22,307 bases of DNA from an uncultured Blautia sp. (GCA_934424575.1 CAKRXU010000041.1:1-22307); one strand, 5' to 3'; shown: positions 1-6,521, numbered from the stretch's first letter. Translations and numbers: made by a program. Notes: generated from the sequence alone by a model not told the origin.

Positions 1-53
1 TGTACCGTAGGGCATACGGGAACAGTATAATCCAGCTTGTGGACACTGTGTAA
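1..53 (+). CDS. TnpB-like RNA-guided nuclease, 3' terminal fragment only
   Basis: Only the last 16 codons are in the window. Frame 3 reads YRRAYGNSIIQLVDTV and stops with TAA at 51-53. The fragment is too short for a domain call. It is immediately followed by a structured segment ending in a GC hairpin and GGGGAGTGTCAA, which is the usual layout at the right end of IS200/IS605 elements carrying tnpB. TnpB (OrfB) is a transposon-encoded RNA-guided DNA endonuclease that promotes retention of the element. The RuvC and zinc-finger parts would lie off the left edge. The assignment rests on context more than on the residues seen, so the identity of the coding fragment is tentative. Confidence 0.5.
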   Translation, partial: YRRAYGNSIIQLVDTV

Positions 54-136
54 GACATTGCAGTACCGTAAGGTATTTACCAATGCAGTAGTGGTAGAAG
101 CAAGAATCCCCCTGCTTTAGCTGTGGGGAGTGTCAA
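54..136 (+). ncRNA. Putative omega-RNA (reRNA) 3' scaffold of the TnpB element
   Basis: Nested helices are visible: CATTG (56-60) pairs with CAATG (81-85), and inside it TACC (64-67) pairs with GGTA (72-75) around a GTAA (GNRA-type) tetraloop. The terminal hairpin at 109-128 follows. TnpB omega-RNAs are known to overlap the 3' end of tnpB and run through the right end of the element, with the guide taken from the flanking DNA. On that model the guide would start at about 137 (GTACATAATTCTCC...). The structure is seen directly; its role as omega-RNA is inferred from the family. Confidence 0.5.
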
Positions 137-160
137 GTACATAATTCTCCTTGTTTTCCA

Positions 161-176
161 TATAATAACCATACAG
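161..176 (+). promoter_or_regulatory. Candidate spoVT promoter -10 region
   Basis: TATAAT lies at 161-166 but has no convincing -35 box at 16-18 bp. CATACAG at 170-176 resembles the sigma-G -10 consensus CATACTA, which is of interest because spoVT is sigma-G dependent in Bacillus; again no clear -35 box is visible. The IS right end lies just upstream, so any -35 element must fall at or inside the element junction. Weak evidence. Confidence 0.25.
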
Positions 177-215
177 CACGAAATATGAAAAAACAACAGG
201 AGGAATATAACCTAT

Positions 216-764
216 ATGAAAGCTACAGGAATCGTCCGCCGCATCGATGACCTTGGAAGAGTTGTGATTCCAAAAGAGATTCGGCGCACACTGAGGATCA
301 AGGAGGGAACCCCGCTGGAGATTTTTACAGACAGAGAAGGCGAGGTTATCCTCAAGAAATATTCTCCGATCGGAGAGCTGAGTATTTTTGCAAAGGAATA
401 TGTGGAGGCTCTGGCACAGACGACAGGCATGACGGCATGCATCACAGATCATGACCAGGTGGTGGCAGCTTCAGGACACGGCAGCCGTGAATACGAGGGC
501 AAGGGAATCAGCCGTGAGCTGGACCGGGTTATCGCAGAACGGGAAATGAAGTGCTACTACGGAGAAGAAAAAGGCAAGATAGCACTGGTCGAAAATCAGA
601 AAGAAAATAAAGCAGGTCTGATCATACAGCCGATCATCTGTGCAGGAGACGCGATCGGTTCGGTTGCACTTGTCGGAAAAAGTAACGGGGAAAGACCGGG
701 AAATTCGGAGAAGATGCTGGTACAGACGGCAGCAGGATTTCTTGGACGGCAGATGGAACAATAA
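216..764 (+). CDS. spoVT: Stage V sporulation protein T (AbrB-type transition regulator)
   Basis: This 182-aa protein matches SpoVT in length (about 180 aa) and architecture. Residues 5-50 form an AbrB/MazE swapped-hairpin DNA-binding domain, with the typical IVRRIDDLGRVVIPKEIRR opening. Residues about 55-178 form a GAF-like ligand-sensing domain. In Bacillus SpoVT is made in the forespore, is under sigma-G control, and activates or represses many sigma-G genes, affecting spore coat formation and germination. The ATG is supported by AGGAGG at 198-203, 12 nt upstream, which is slightly long spacing. The gene stands alone between the IS right end and a strong terminator. AbrB-family paralogues exist, but the GAF half makes SpoVT the best call. 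Confidence 0.92.
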   Translation: MKATGIVRRIDDLGRVVIPKEIRRTLRIKEGTPLEIFTDREGEVILKKYSPIGELSIFAKEYVEALAQTTGMTACITDHDQVVAASGHGSREYEGKGISRELDRVIAEREMKCYYGEEKGKIALVENQKENKAGLIIQPIICAGDAIGSVALVGKSNGERPGNSEKMLVQTAAGFLGRQMEQ

Positions 765-768
765 AAAT

Positions 769-816
769 ACCGGAGATTCTTTGAGTGAAAAAAGAATCTC
801 CGGTGTTTCTGTTTTT
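769..816. terminator. Bidirectional Rho-independent terminator between spoVT and the DAHP synthase gene
   Basis: A perfect 14-bp stem, ACCGGAGATTCTTT (769-782) with AAAGAATCTCCGGT (791-804), closes an 8-nt loop. On the plus strand it is followed by GTTTCTGTTTTT. On the minus strand the stem is followed by ATTTTTATTG. It lies between two convergent genes and can serve both. Confidence 0.9.
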
Positions 817-817
817 A

Positions 818-1849
818 TCAGCACTTCTCAGCAATTTCATAGATCAGGCGTTCAGTATCCTCCCATCCAAGACACGGATCGGTGATAGAGCATCCAGGGG
901 TCATGTGGTCGCTGATGTCCTGGCGTCCTTCGAGCAGGTAGCTCTCGATCATGACACCTTTGACAAGTTTGTGAAGTTCCGGATTGCAGTTGCGGCTGTG
1001 GAGAACTTCGTTTACGATACGGATCTGCTCCTTGTATTTCTTGTTGGAGTTAGAATGGTTGGCATCAATGATGACAGCCGGGTTCTTGAGATCCTTCTGG
1101 CTGTACAGGTTGTAGAGTCGGATCAGATCTTCATAATGATAGTTCGGAATTGCCTGTCCATACTGGTTGACACCTCCACGGAGGATGGTGTGGGCCAGGT
1201 CGTTACCGGATGTCTCAACATCACATCCACGATAAATGAAATGATGCGGATGCTGTGCAGCAGTGACGGAATTAAGCATAACGGAGAGGTCGCCGCTGGT
1301 CGGGTTCTTCATGCCGACCGGGATATCCATTCCGCTGGCGGTAAGGCGGTGCTGTTGGTTCTCAACAGAGCGTGCGCCGACAGCCTCGTAAGAGAGGATA
1401 TCGTCGAGGTAACTTCTGTTTTCCGGGTAAAGCATTTCATCGGCAGATGAAAGTCCTGTTTCCTGCATAACGCGCATGTGCATCTTACGGATCGCGATGA
1501 TGCCGGCAAGAAGGTCAGGAGCTTTGTCCGGATCTGGCTGATGGAGCATTCCTTTGTATCCATCTCCGGTAGTACGCGGTTTGTTGGTGTAAACACGCGG
1601 GATGATCATTAACTTATCAGAAACTTTGTCAGCGACTTTCTTGAGGCGGTTGACGTATTCGCAGACAGTATCCTCGTTGTCTGCAGAGCAAGGACCTACA
1701 AGTACAACAAATTTATCGGATTCACCGGTAAAGATCCGGCGGATCTCTTCGTCACGAGCCTGTTTGACTGCTTTTAATTCATCGCTGAGCGGGTATTCGT
1801 TTTTCAGGACTTCCGGAAGTGGAAGTTCATGATTGATCTTCATAGACAT
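818..1849 (-). CDS. aroF: 3-deoxy-7-phosphoheptulonate (DAHP) synthase, class I
   Basis: This 343-aa enzyme condenses phosphoenolpyruvate and erythrose-4-phosphate, the first step of the shikimate pathway. It is of the AroF/G/H (type I-alpha) class. GPCS carries the metal ligand Cys54, KPRTT (90-94) binds substrate phosphate, GARSVENQ (158-165) is the conserved lid region, and IDANHSNSNK carries His265. Glu302 (VMIES) and Asp324 (SITDPCLGW) complete the metal site. The start is the ATG at 1849, with TGGAGGA-type binding site at 1858-1863, 8 nt upstream; a longer in-frame extension to 1879 lacks such a site. It is convergent with spoVT. Which effector inhibits it (Phe, Tyr or Trp) cannot be read from sequence, so the symbol is generic. 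Confidence 0.93.
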   Translation of the reverse strand: MSMKINHELPLPEVLKNEYPLSDELKAVKQARDEEIRRIFTGESDKFVVLVGPCSADNEDTVCEYVNRLKKVADKVSDKLMIIPRVYTNKPRTTGDGYKGMLHQPDPDKAPDLLAGIIAIRKMHMRVMQETGLSSADEMLYPENRSYLDDILSYEAVGARSVENQQHRLTASGMDIPVGMKNPTSGDLSVMLNSVTAAQHPHHFIYRGCDVETSGNDLAHTILRGGVNQYGQAIPNYHYEDLIRLYNLYSQKDLKNPAVIIDANHSNSNKKYKEQIRIVNEVLHSRNCNPELHKLVKGVMIESYLLEGRQDISDHMTPGCSITDPCLGWEDTERLIYEIAEKC

Positions 1850-1880
1850 GATGTATTTCCTCCAGTGTATAGATGGCACC

Positions 1881-1908
1881 TTTATATATGTGTAAGGTGT
1901 TTTTTCAA
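1881..1908 (-). promoter_or_regulatory. Putative promoter of the DAHP synthase gene with overlapping inverted repeat
   Basis: On the minus strand TTGAAA (1903-1908) and TATAAA (1881-1886) are separated by 16 bp. An inverted repeat CACCTT (1877-1882) / AAGGTG (1894-1899) overlaps the -10 box and would be well placed as an operator. The regulator is unknown. Confidence 0.45.
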
Positions 1909-1972
1909 TCTAACACAGTATAACATGTCGTAAAGAAAAAATCTAGCAAATTAATGCGTTAAACTGTAAAAG

Positions 1973-1993
1973 TATCAATTCATTGAATTTGAT
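1973..1993 (-). terminator. Weak hairpin downstream of pncB
   Basis: Read on the minus strand just after the pncB stop, TATCAAATTC and GAATTGATA form a stem of about 9 bp with one bulged A. It is followed by only CTTTT. It may terminate pncB, but read-through into the DAHP synthase gene cannot be excluded. Confidence 0.35.
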
Positions 1994-1997
1994 AGTC

Positions 1998-3461
1998 TCA
2001 GTCGAGTGCTTTCTCGCTCATTTCTTCGAGCAGGTTTTTCTTGATGTCATATAATTTCTGAGAAAGATCTACATATACTTTCTGAGGATTTACCAGTCGG
2101 CGGGATTCATCCCAGAGAGTGTTCTGTTCTTTTTTGCAGTATTCGCGAAGTTCCATAACTTCCGGTGAAGTGTAGATACGTTTGCCTTCGCGGATTACCG
2201 GAACCAGAAGTTCACGAAGCTCATAAGTGCCGCCAAGAACCTTGGTCTTCTTCCAGGTGTCAGATGGGTCGAAGATGATCATGGTTTCTTCCGGATCAAA
2301 AACTTCGTCTGCCATACAGATGAGGTCTGCCTTGATCTTACCGGTGGATTTGCTGTAGATACGGTAAACGGTTTTGTTGCCCGGGTTGGTGACTTTCTCT
2401 GTGTTCTCGGAAAGTTTGATCTTTGGTGTGAAGGTGGAGCTTCCTGCGTCCTTGACTGCGGCAAGTTTGTATACACCGCCGAAAGCCGGGTTGTCACTGC
2501 TGGTGATCAGGTTGGTTCCTACACCCCAGGAGTTGATCTTGGCATCCTGTGTCTTGAGGCTGTCGATCAGGTACTCATCCAGATCGCTGGAAGCGGAAAT
2601 CGTCGCATCGTCAAATCCGGCAGCAGCCAGCATCTTGTAGGCTTCTTTGGAAAGGTATGCGAGGTCACCGCTGTCGATACGGATTCCATAGTGTGTCAGT
2701 TTGATTCCTTCTTCACGCATTTCCTCGAAAACGCGAATCGCATTCGGGACACCGGATTTGAGTACATCGTAGGTGTCGACCAGAAGTGTACAGGAATTCG
2801 GGTACATCTTGGCGTAAGTCTTGAATGCAGTGTATTCATCCGGGAAGCTCATGATCCAGCTGTGGGCGTGTGTACCAAGCACAGGAACATTGAACATCTG
2901 ACCGGTCAGAACGTTGGAAGTTCCGGCACATCCGCCGATCACTGCGGCACGTGCACCATAGATACCTGCGTCCGGTCCCTGTGCACGGCGAAGACCAAAT
3001 TCCATGATCCCGTCACCGCGTGCCGCATAGCAGACACGAGCCGCTTTGGTAGCGATAAGACTCTGGTGGTTGATGATATTGAGGATTGCAGTCTCGACAA
3101 GCTGTGCTTCCATGATCGGAGCGATAACCTTGACAAGCGGCTCTCTTGGGAATACGACAGTTCCTTCCGGAATTGCGTAGATATCTCCGGTAAAACGGAA
3201 AGTGCTCAGATATTCCAGGAAATCTTCTTCAAAAATATTAAGACTTCTGAGGTAATCAATATCTTCTATTTCAAAGTGAAGATTCTCGATATACTCGATC
3301 ATCTGTTCCAGACCTGCTGTGATCGCGAAGCTTCCTCCGCATGGATTGACACGATAGAACATGTCGAAGATAACAGTCTGGTTGGTTGGGTTTTTGAAAT
3401 AACCCTGCATCATCGTTAATTCATATAAATCTGTGAGCAGGGTCAGGTTGGTTGCTCTCAT
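1998..3461 (-). CDS. pncB: Nicotinate phosphoribosyltransferase
   Basis: This 487-aa protein makes nicotinate mononucleotide from nicotinate and phosphoribosyl pyrophosphate with ATP (Preiss-Handler NAD salvage). The length fits the Gram-positive PncB type. The N-terminus LLTDLYELTMMQGY (8-21) is diagnostic. FGLRRAQG (155-162), the phosphorylatable-His motif THAHSW (197-202) and RIDSGD (261-266) of the phosphoribosyl site are all present, so the enzyme looks intact. The start ATG is preceded by AAAGGAG (3469-3475). The gene is divergent from the V4R gene across a 239-bp intergenic region with an inverted repeat over its -10 box, which suggests repressor control. Confidence 0.95.
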   Translation of the reverse strand: MRATNLTLLTDLYELTMMQGYFKNPTNQTVIFDMFYRVNPCGGSFAITAGLEQMIEYIENLHFEIEDIDYLRSLNIFEEDFLEYLSTFRFTGDIYAIPEGTVVFPREPLVKVIAPIMEAQLVETAILNIINHQSLIATKAARVCYAARGDGIMEFGLRRAQGPDAGIYGARAAVIGGCAGTSNVLTGQMFNVPVLGTHAHSWIMSFPDEYTAFKTYAKMYPNSCTLLVDTYDVLKSGVPNAIRVFEEMREEGIKLTHYGIRIDSGDLAYLSKEAYKMLAAAGFDDATISASSDLDEYLIDSLKTQDAKINSWGVGTNLITSSDNPAFGGVYKLAAVKDAGSSTFTPKIKLSENTEKVTNPGNKTVYRIYSKSTGKIKADLICMADEVFDPEETMIIFDPSDTWKKTKVLGGTYELRELLVPVIREGKRIYTSPEVMELREYCKKEQNTLWDESRRLVNPQKVYVDLSQKLYDIKKNLLEEMSEKALD

Positions 3462-3527
3462 CCAGTTTCTCCTTTATTAAGCGAATAGATCACAGATGCC
3501 GGCTTGTAAAGGCATCCTGTATCAAAA

Positions 3528-3577
3528 TGTAAAACCATTATAGCATTATTTTACACGATCAGCACTAATATTTTACA
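3528..3577 (-). promoter_or_regulatory. pncB promoter -10 box inside a TGTAAAA inverted repeat (operator candidate)
   Basis: On the minus strand TATAAT lies at 3537-3542. It falls between TGTAAAA (3528-3534) and its exact inverse TTTTACA (3549-3555), a 28-bp palindromic arrangement. A further TTTTACA is at 3571-3577. The -35 box is not clear. Such placement is typical of a repressor operator. An NAD-metabolism regulator such as NiaR is possible, but I cannot verify its motif here. Confidence 0.5.
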
Positions 3578-3615
3578 TAAACCACCAATTATTTGCTGAC
3601 AAAAGGAACCATAAA

Positions 3616-3644
3616 TTGACATAAGATACGCAATCTTTTATTAT
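3616..3644 (+). promoter_or_regulatory. Sigma-A-type promoter for the V4R/diguanylate cyclase pair
   Basis: TTGACA (3616-3621), 17-bp spacer, TATTAT (3639-3644). It lies 56 bp upstream of the V4R gene start and is the only good plus-strand promoter before the diguanylate cyclase gene, so the two are probably co-transcribed. Confidence 0.75.
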
Positions 3645-3700
3645 ATAAGATAAAGGCAGTATACAATTAGCTGCCATTGGGAAAGCGGGGGATTTACATT

Positions 3701-4234
3701 ATGGATAATATTTTTATGGCGGACAGAAAGCCGATCCAGTTCGAGGAATATCTGAAATATGATGAGAACAGCAGGGGAAATCTGGGAGAGGAATTACCGG
3801 TTCTCGTATATCGTTTACTGGAATATTCTCTCAAGGAAGAACTGATCAGAAGATACGGCAAGGATGAGCAGGTAGAAGTATTCCGCAGCGCCGGACGTAT
3901 GGCAGGAGAATATTTTACAAAAAATATGCTCAATCTGGATCAGCCGATGGATCAGTTTGTAAATGAACTTCAGAACAAGATGAAAGAGCTCAAGATCGGT
4001 GTTCTGAGAATTGAGGATGTAGATGAGGAGAGCGGCAAGATCATCCTTACAGTAGCAGAGGACGCGGACTGTTCCGGACTTCCTGTGCTTGGAGAGACTG
4101 TCTGCAATTATGACGAGGGATTTATCGCCGGAATCTTGTCTGTATATTCCGGCAAACAGTATACAGCGATCGAGGTAGACTGCTGGGCTACAGGAGATAG
4201 AGTATGCCGTTTTCAGGCTAATGTAGAAGAGTAG
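3701..4234 (+). CDS. V4R (4-vinyl reductase) domain protein, probable small-molecule sensor
   Basis: This is a 177-aa soluble protein with no signal or membrane segment. Residues about 95-172 match the V4R domain pattern: GLPVLGETVCNYDEGFIAG (126-144), then EVDCWATGDRVCRF (158-171). Four cysteines at 124, 135, 161 and 169 lie in the conserved core. The V4R fold is related to heme-NO-binding (HNOB) sensor domains and is thought to bind small hydrophobic or metal-containing ligands; the ligand here is unknown. The ATG at 3701 follows GCGGGGGA; an upstream TTG at 3677 is less likely. It lies directly before a cytosolic diguanylate cyclase and shares its promoter. This suggests that the V4R protein senses a signal and controls c-di-GMP synthesis in trans. 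Confidence 0.75.
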   Translation: MDNIFMADRKPIQFEEYLKYDENSRGNLGEELPVLVYRLLEYSLKEELIRRYGKDEQVEVFRSAGRMAGEYFTKNMLNLDQPMDQFVNELQNKMKELKIGVLRIEDVDEESGKIILTVAEDADCSGLPVLGETVCNYDEGFIAGILSVYSGKQYTAIEVDCWATGDRVCRFQANVEE

Positions 4235-4251
4235 GCGTTGTCGCTTACATA

Positions 4252-4301
4252 GTTCCATTCTGCAAAGCGTGTGGTCATGAAATGCCGATAATGAATGGAA
4301 C
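4252..4301 (+). promoter_or_regulatory. Intergenic stem-loop abutting the diguanylate cyclase ribosome binding site
   Basis: GTTCCATTC (4252-4260) and GAATGGAAC (4293-4301) form a perfect 9-bp stem around a 32-nt loop. The AGGAG binding site (4303-4307) begins one base after the stem, so folding could affect ribosome access. It lacks a T-run directly after the stem. I see no match to the known c-di-GMP-I riboswitch core. Confidence 0.5.
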
Positions 4302-4316
4302 CAGGAGAATTTTTTT

Positions 4317-5576
4317 ATGGAAGAAAAAAACTGTAAGTTATTGTTTGAGTATTTAAGAGATATATTGTATGACCCGAAAGTAAAGATGCTGGATGTAAAT
4401 GAACTGGATGAGCCTTACCAGAAACTGGGACTTGGTCTGAATTATCTGGAAAGGGCAGTCAAGGAAATGAAGGCTTACTCTGCAGCATTGTCCAAGGGGA
4501 ATCTTTCGGGTTTTACACCTTCCAGAGAAAATTTTCTGTGTGAAAACCTCAAAAATATCCACGCAAATCTGAATCACCTCACCTGGCAGGCAAAGCAGGT
4601 TGCCAAGGGAGATTATTCCCAGACCGTGTCATATCTTGGCGAATTCTCAGAGGCTTTTAATACGATGACGAAACAGCTCCGTGAGAGAGAAATGATTTTG
4701 GAACGCAAAGCCGAGGCTGAGAAACGTCATGCAGAGATGGCAGAGAGTTATAATCAGCTTCTGATGGAACTGATCGCCCGAAGCGAGGAGGAGATCCTCG
4801 TGACGAGTCTGGACGGGCAGGAAGTATTTTACTGCAACCGCGCGGTTGATGTGAAGAAGCGGGGAATCTATCGGATCTGCATGGAACAGACGGCAAGGAT
4901 CGCTGGCGGAGAGCAGGATCAGCTGGAGTCTTATGAGTGGGACTGGGAAGCTGAGGATTCCGAGAACAGATTTTACCGGATCACGACAGGTATGATGAAG
5001 TGGCAGGGCAGGAAGGCCTATACACATATCATTCAGGAAGTGACTGAGACAAGGCGGCGGGAAGAACAGCTCAAGGTTGAGGCTCATCACGACAAACTGA
5101 CCGGAGTCGGCAACAGATTTTTTTTCCAGGAAAAAGCCGATGAACTTCTGGCGACGGGTGAGAGACTGATCTTCTGTTACTGTGACCTTGACCATCTGAA
5201 ATATGTCAATGATACATTTGGGCATTCTGAGGGAGACTGGTATATCCGGCATTTTGCAGAGACGGTGCAGGATTATATCCGTAAAGGAGATGTTTTTGCC
5301 AGAATCGGTGGAGACGAGTTCTGCATTATCCTGAGAAACTGTCCGGTAAGCATTGCAAGGGACAAAGTCTACAGGGTGCAGCACGAGTTCAGCAGTGACT
5401 GCGGCAAACCGTATGCAATGAGTTTCAGCTGCGGGATCGTGGAAGTGCCGAAGGAACATGAAGAACTTTCGCCGGAAATAATTCTGGAGGAAGCAGACCG
5501 GATCATGTACCAGCAGAAACGGGAACATAAGAAAATTTACCAGGAAGAAATGGGAAGCACACCCGAAAAAGGCTGA
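4317..5576 (+). CDS. Cytosolic diguanylate cyclase, HAMP-like / PAS-like / GGDEF
   Basis: This 419-aa protein should make cyclic di-GMP from two GTP. Residues about 58-125 look like a HAMP linker (AKQVAKGDYSQTV...FNTMTKQL), and about 126-150 form a charged helix. Residues about 150-245 look like a degenerate PAS domain, and 255-410 form the GGDEF domain. The catalytic motif GGDEF (331-335) and the DLD metal site (290-292) are intact. RKGD (322-325) fits the RxxD inhibitory site five residues before GGDEF, so product feedback is expected. No transmembrane segment is visible, which is unusual for a HAMP-containing protein and suggests a cytosolic partner supplies the signal. The V4R protein 82 bp upstream is the obvious candidate. 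AGGAG at 4303-4307 supports the start. Confidence 0.88.
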   Translation: MEEKNCKLLFEYLRDILYDPKVKMLDVNELDEPYQKLGLGLNYLERAVKEMKAYSAALSKGNLSGFTPSRENFLCENLKNIHANLNHLTWQAKQVAKGDYSQTVSYLGEFSEAFNTMTKQLREREMILERKAEAEKRHAEMAESYNQLLMELIARSEEEILVTSLDGQEVFYCNRAVDVKKRGIYRICMEQTARIAGGEQDQLESYEWDWEAEDSENRFYRITTGMMKWQGRKAYTHIIQEVTETRRREEQLKVEAHHDKLTGVGNRFFFQEKADELLATGERLIFCYCDLDHLKYVNDTFGHSEGDWYIRHFAETVQDYIRKGDVFARIGGDEFCIILRNCPVSIARDKVYRVQHEFSSDCGKPYAMSFSCGIVEVPKEHEELSPEIILEEADRIMYQQKREHKKIYQEEMGSTPEKG

Positions 5577-5584
5577 TTTTATGC

Positions 5585-5611
5585 GGGTTTTCAGGAAAAT
5601 CAAAATTTTTT
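5585..5611 (+). terminator. Probable terminator of the diguanylate cyclase gene
   Basis: GGTTTT (5586-5591) and AAAATC (5596-5601) form a short stem around CAGG, followed by AAAATTTTTT. The stem is A/T-rich and weak. An alternative pairing, TGATTTT (5574-5580) with AAAATCA (5596-5602), competes. Confidence 0.4.
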
Positions 5612-5632
5612 AAAAAAAATTAAAAAAAGGGG

Positions 5633-5661
5633 TTGATTTTTTTGAAACCCTGTAATATAAT
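5633..5661 (+). promoter_or_regulatory. Promoter of the tRNA-Gln gene
   Basis: TTGATT (5633-5638), 17-bp spacer, TATAAT (5656-5661), 50 bp upstream of the tRNA. A short leader follows with ATTCG (5665-5669) and CGAAT (5699-5703) arms before the mature 5' end. Confidence 0.75.
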
Positions 5662-5710
5662 AACATTCGTCGCGAGCGATAAGAAATAAAAAACGCAAGC
5701 GAATGAATGA

Positions 5711-5782
5711 AGGGCTATCGCCAAACGGTAAGGCAACGGACTCTGACTCCGTCAGTTCAAGGTTCGAATCCTTGTAGCCCTG
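5711..5782 (+). tRNA. tRNA-Gln (anticodon CUG)
   Basis: A full cloverleaf is visible. The acceptor stem is AGGGCTA (5711-5717) with TAGCCCT (5775-5781), with G5782 as discriminator. The D arm contains GCCAAACGGTAAGGC. The anticodon stem is ACGGA/TCCGT with loop CTCTGAC, giving anticodon CTG and reading CAG codons. The T arm is CAAGG-TTCGAAT-CCTTG. The CCA end is not encoded (CTAC follows). It is a single tRNA with its own promoter and terminator. Confidence 0.95.
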
Positions 5783-5788
5783 CTACTT

Positions 5789-5815
5789 AAGCACCTCAGA
5801 TGAGGTGCTTTTTTT
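5789..5815 (+). terminator. Rho-independent terminator of the tRNA-Gln gene
   Basis: AAGCACCTC (5789-5797) and GAGGTGCTT (5802-5810) form a 9-bp stem with loop AGAT, followed directly by a T-run to 5815. It ends 4 bp before the stop codon of the convergent acetyltransferase gene. The minus strand lacks a good T-run, so it probably serves the tRNA only. Confidence 0.92.
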
Positions 5816-5819
5816 CTGC

Positions 5820-6398
5820 CTATTTATGAAACTCTTTGAAGGCGATCGGAGCAGGCTGGTTTTTGTGATGTTCTCCGATCTGTTTTTCCATCCAGACCAT
5901 ATTATACCAGGTATCAAATTTGTAACCGCACTGATAAAATTCTCCCACAAGACGGTATCTCATATGTGAATGAAACTCAACACTGTTATTATCCAGATGA
6001 GCATCGGCGGAAGGTGTATAGGCGATGCAGGCATTCATGTTGAGGATTCCCTGAGCTTTGAGTGTCTGTTCCAGAGCATCGTGCAGGAGTCTGCCGATTC
6101 CCATGTGCTTGCAGTTCTGGTCGACATAGATTGAAGTTTCTACAGCCCAGTCGTAAGCGGCACGCTTGTGGAACGGGCTGGCGTAGGCATAGCCAAGGAT
6201 CTGGCTGTTTTTTTCTGCGACGAGGTATGGATATTTTTCCAGAGTATGGTGGATTCTGGATGTAAACTCTTCTATAGATGGCACATCGTATTCAAAGGTG
6301 ATGGCAGTGTTTTCGACATAAGGTGCGTAGATCGCGAGAAGAGCCGGGGCATCGGATTCCCTGGCGGTGCGGATCGTGATTTTTTCATCAGATGACAT
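5820..6398 (-). CDS. GNAT N-acetyltransferase, phosphinothricin-acetyltransferase-like
   Basis: This is a 192-aa GNAT-fold enzyme that should transfer acetyl from acetyl-CoA to an amine. The N-terminus IRTARESDAPALLAIYAPYV, then TAITFEYDVPSIEEF and VETSIYVD, follow the order seen in the phosphinothricin/methionine-sulfoximine acetyltransferase group. KHMGIGRLL is the acetyl-CoA pyrophosphate loop. The natural substrate cannot be told from sequence; many members act on amino-acid analogues or have unknown substrates. The start is taken at 6398 because AAGGAGGA lies at 6406-6413; the in-frame ATG 13 codons upstream has no such site. TATAAT on the minus strand at 6439-6444 is a likely -10 box. 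It is convergent with the tRNA gene. Confidence 0.8.
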   Translation of the reverse strand: MSSDEKITIRTARESDAPALLAIYAPYVENTAITFEYDVPSIEEFTSRIHHTLEKYPYLVAEKNSQILGYAYASPFHKRAAYDWAVETSIYVDQNCKHMGIGRLLHDALEQTLKAQGILNMNACIAYTPSADAHLDNNSVEFHSHMRYRLVGEFYQCGYKFDTWYNMVWMEKQIGEHHKNQPAPIAFKEFHK

Positions 6399-6438
6399 GA
6401 AAGGTTCCTCCTTGATTTCCTTTAAATATTTTATCATG

Positions 6439-6444
6439 ATTATA
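6439..6444 (-). promoter_or_regulatory. -10 box of the GNAT acetyltransferase gene
   Basis: TATAAT on the minus strand, about 40 bp upstream of the chosen start. The -35 position (CTGTTA, 6462-6467, 17-bp spacing) is only a fair match. Confidence 0.45.
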
Positions 6445-6492
6445 GCACCTGAAAGGAAAAATAACAGAGGAAAAAATGTGTTGTTCTGACGG

Positions 6493-6521
6493 TTGCAAAT
6501 AAAAACGGGAAATGGTAAAGT
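6493..6521 (+). promoter_or_regulatory. Putative promoter of the thioesterase-cvfB-dnaE operon
   Basis: TTGCAA (6493-6498), 17-bp spacer, TAAAGT (6516-6521), 64 bp upstream of the thioesterase start. The match to sigma-A is moderate. No other candidate is as good in this divergent intergenic region. Confidence 0.45.

Larger units (their letters stand above)
1..136 (+). mobile_element. IS200/IS605-family element, right end
   Basis: The segment holds the tnpB-like C-terminus, a structured downstream region and a terminal hairpin. The hairpin runs CCCC (109-112), core GCT-TT-AGC (114-121), GGGG (125-128) and is followed by AGTGTCAA (129-136). Unpaired-base-rich ends with subterminal hairpins and no inverted repeats are characteristic of IS200/IS605 elements, which move as single-stranded DNA. 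The exact 3' boundary is inferred to lie near 136. The element sits about 80 bp upstream of spoVT, so it now forms the upstream flank of that gene. A very similar hairpin occurs at 22241-22283. Confidence 0.6.

Noticed and set aside
785..1450. Plus-strand open frame of 221 codons after spoVT
   Set aside because: It begins inside the terminator stem and lies antisense to the DAHP synthase gene, whose catalytic motifs are intact.
4235..4316. c-di-GMP riboswitch upstream of the diguanylate cyclase
   Set aside because: The segment contains GCAAA and a hairpin, but lacks the conserved GEMM-I core and tetraloop-receptor arrangement that I know.
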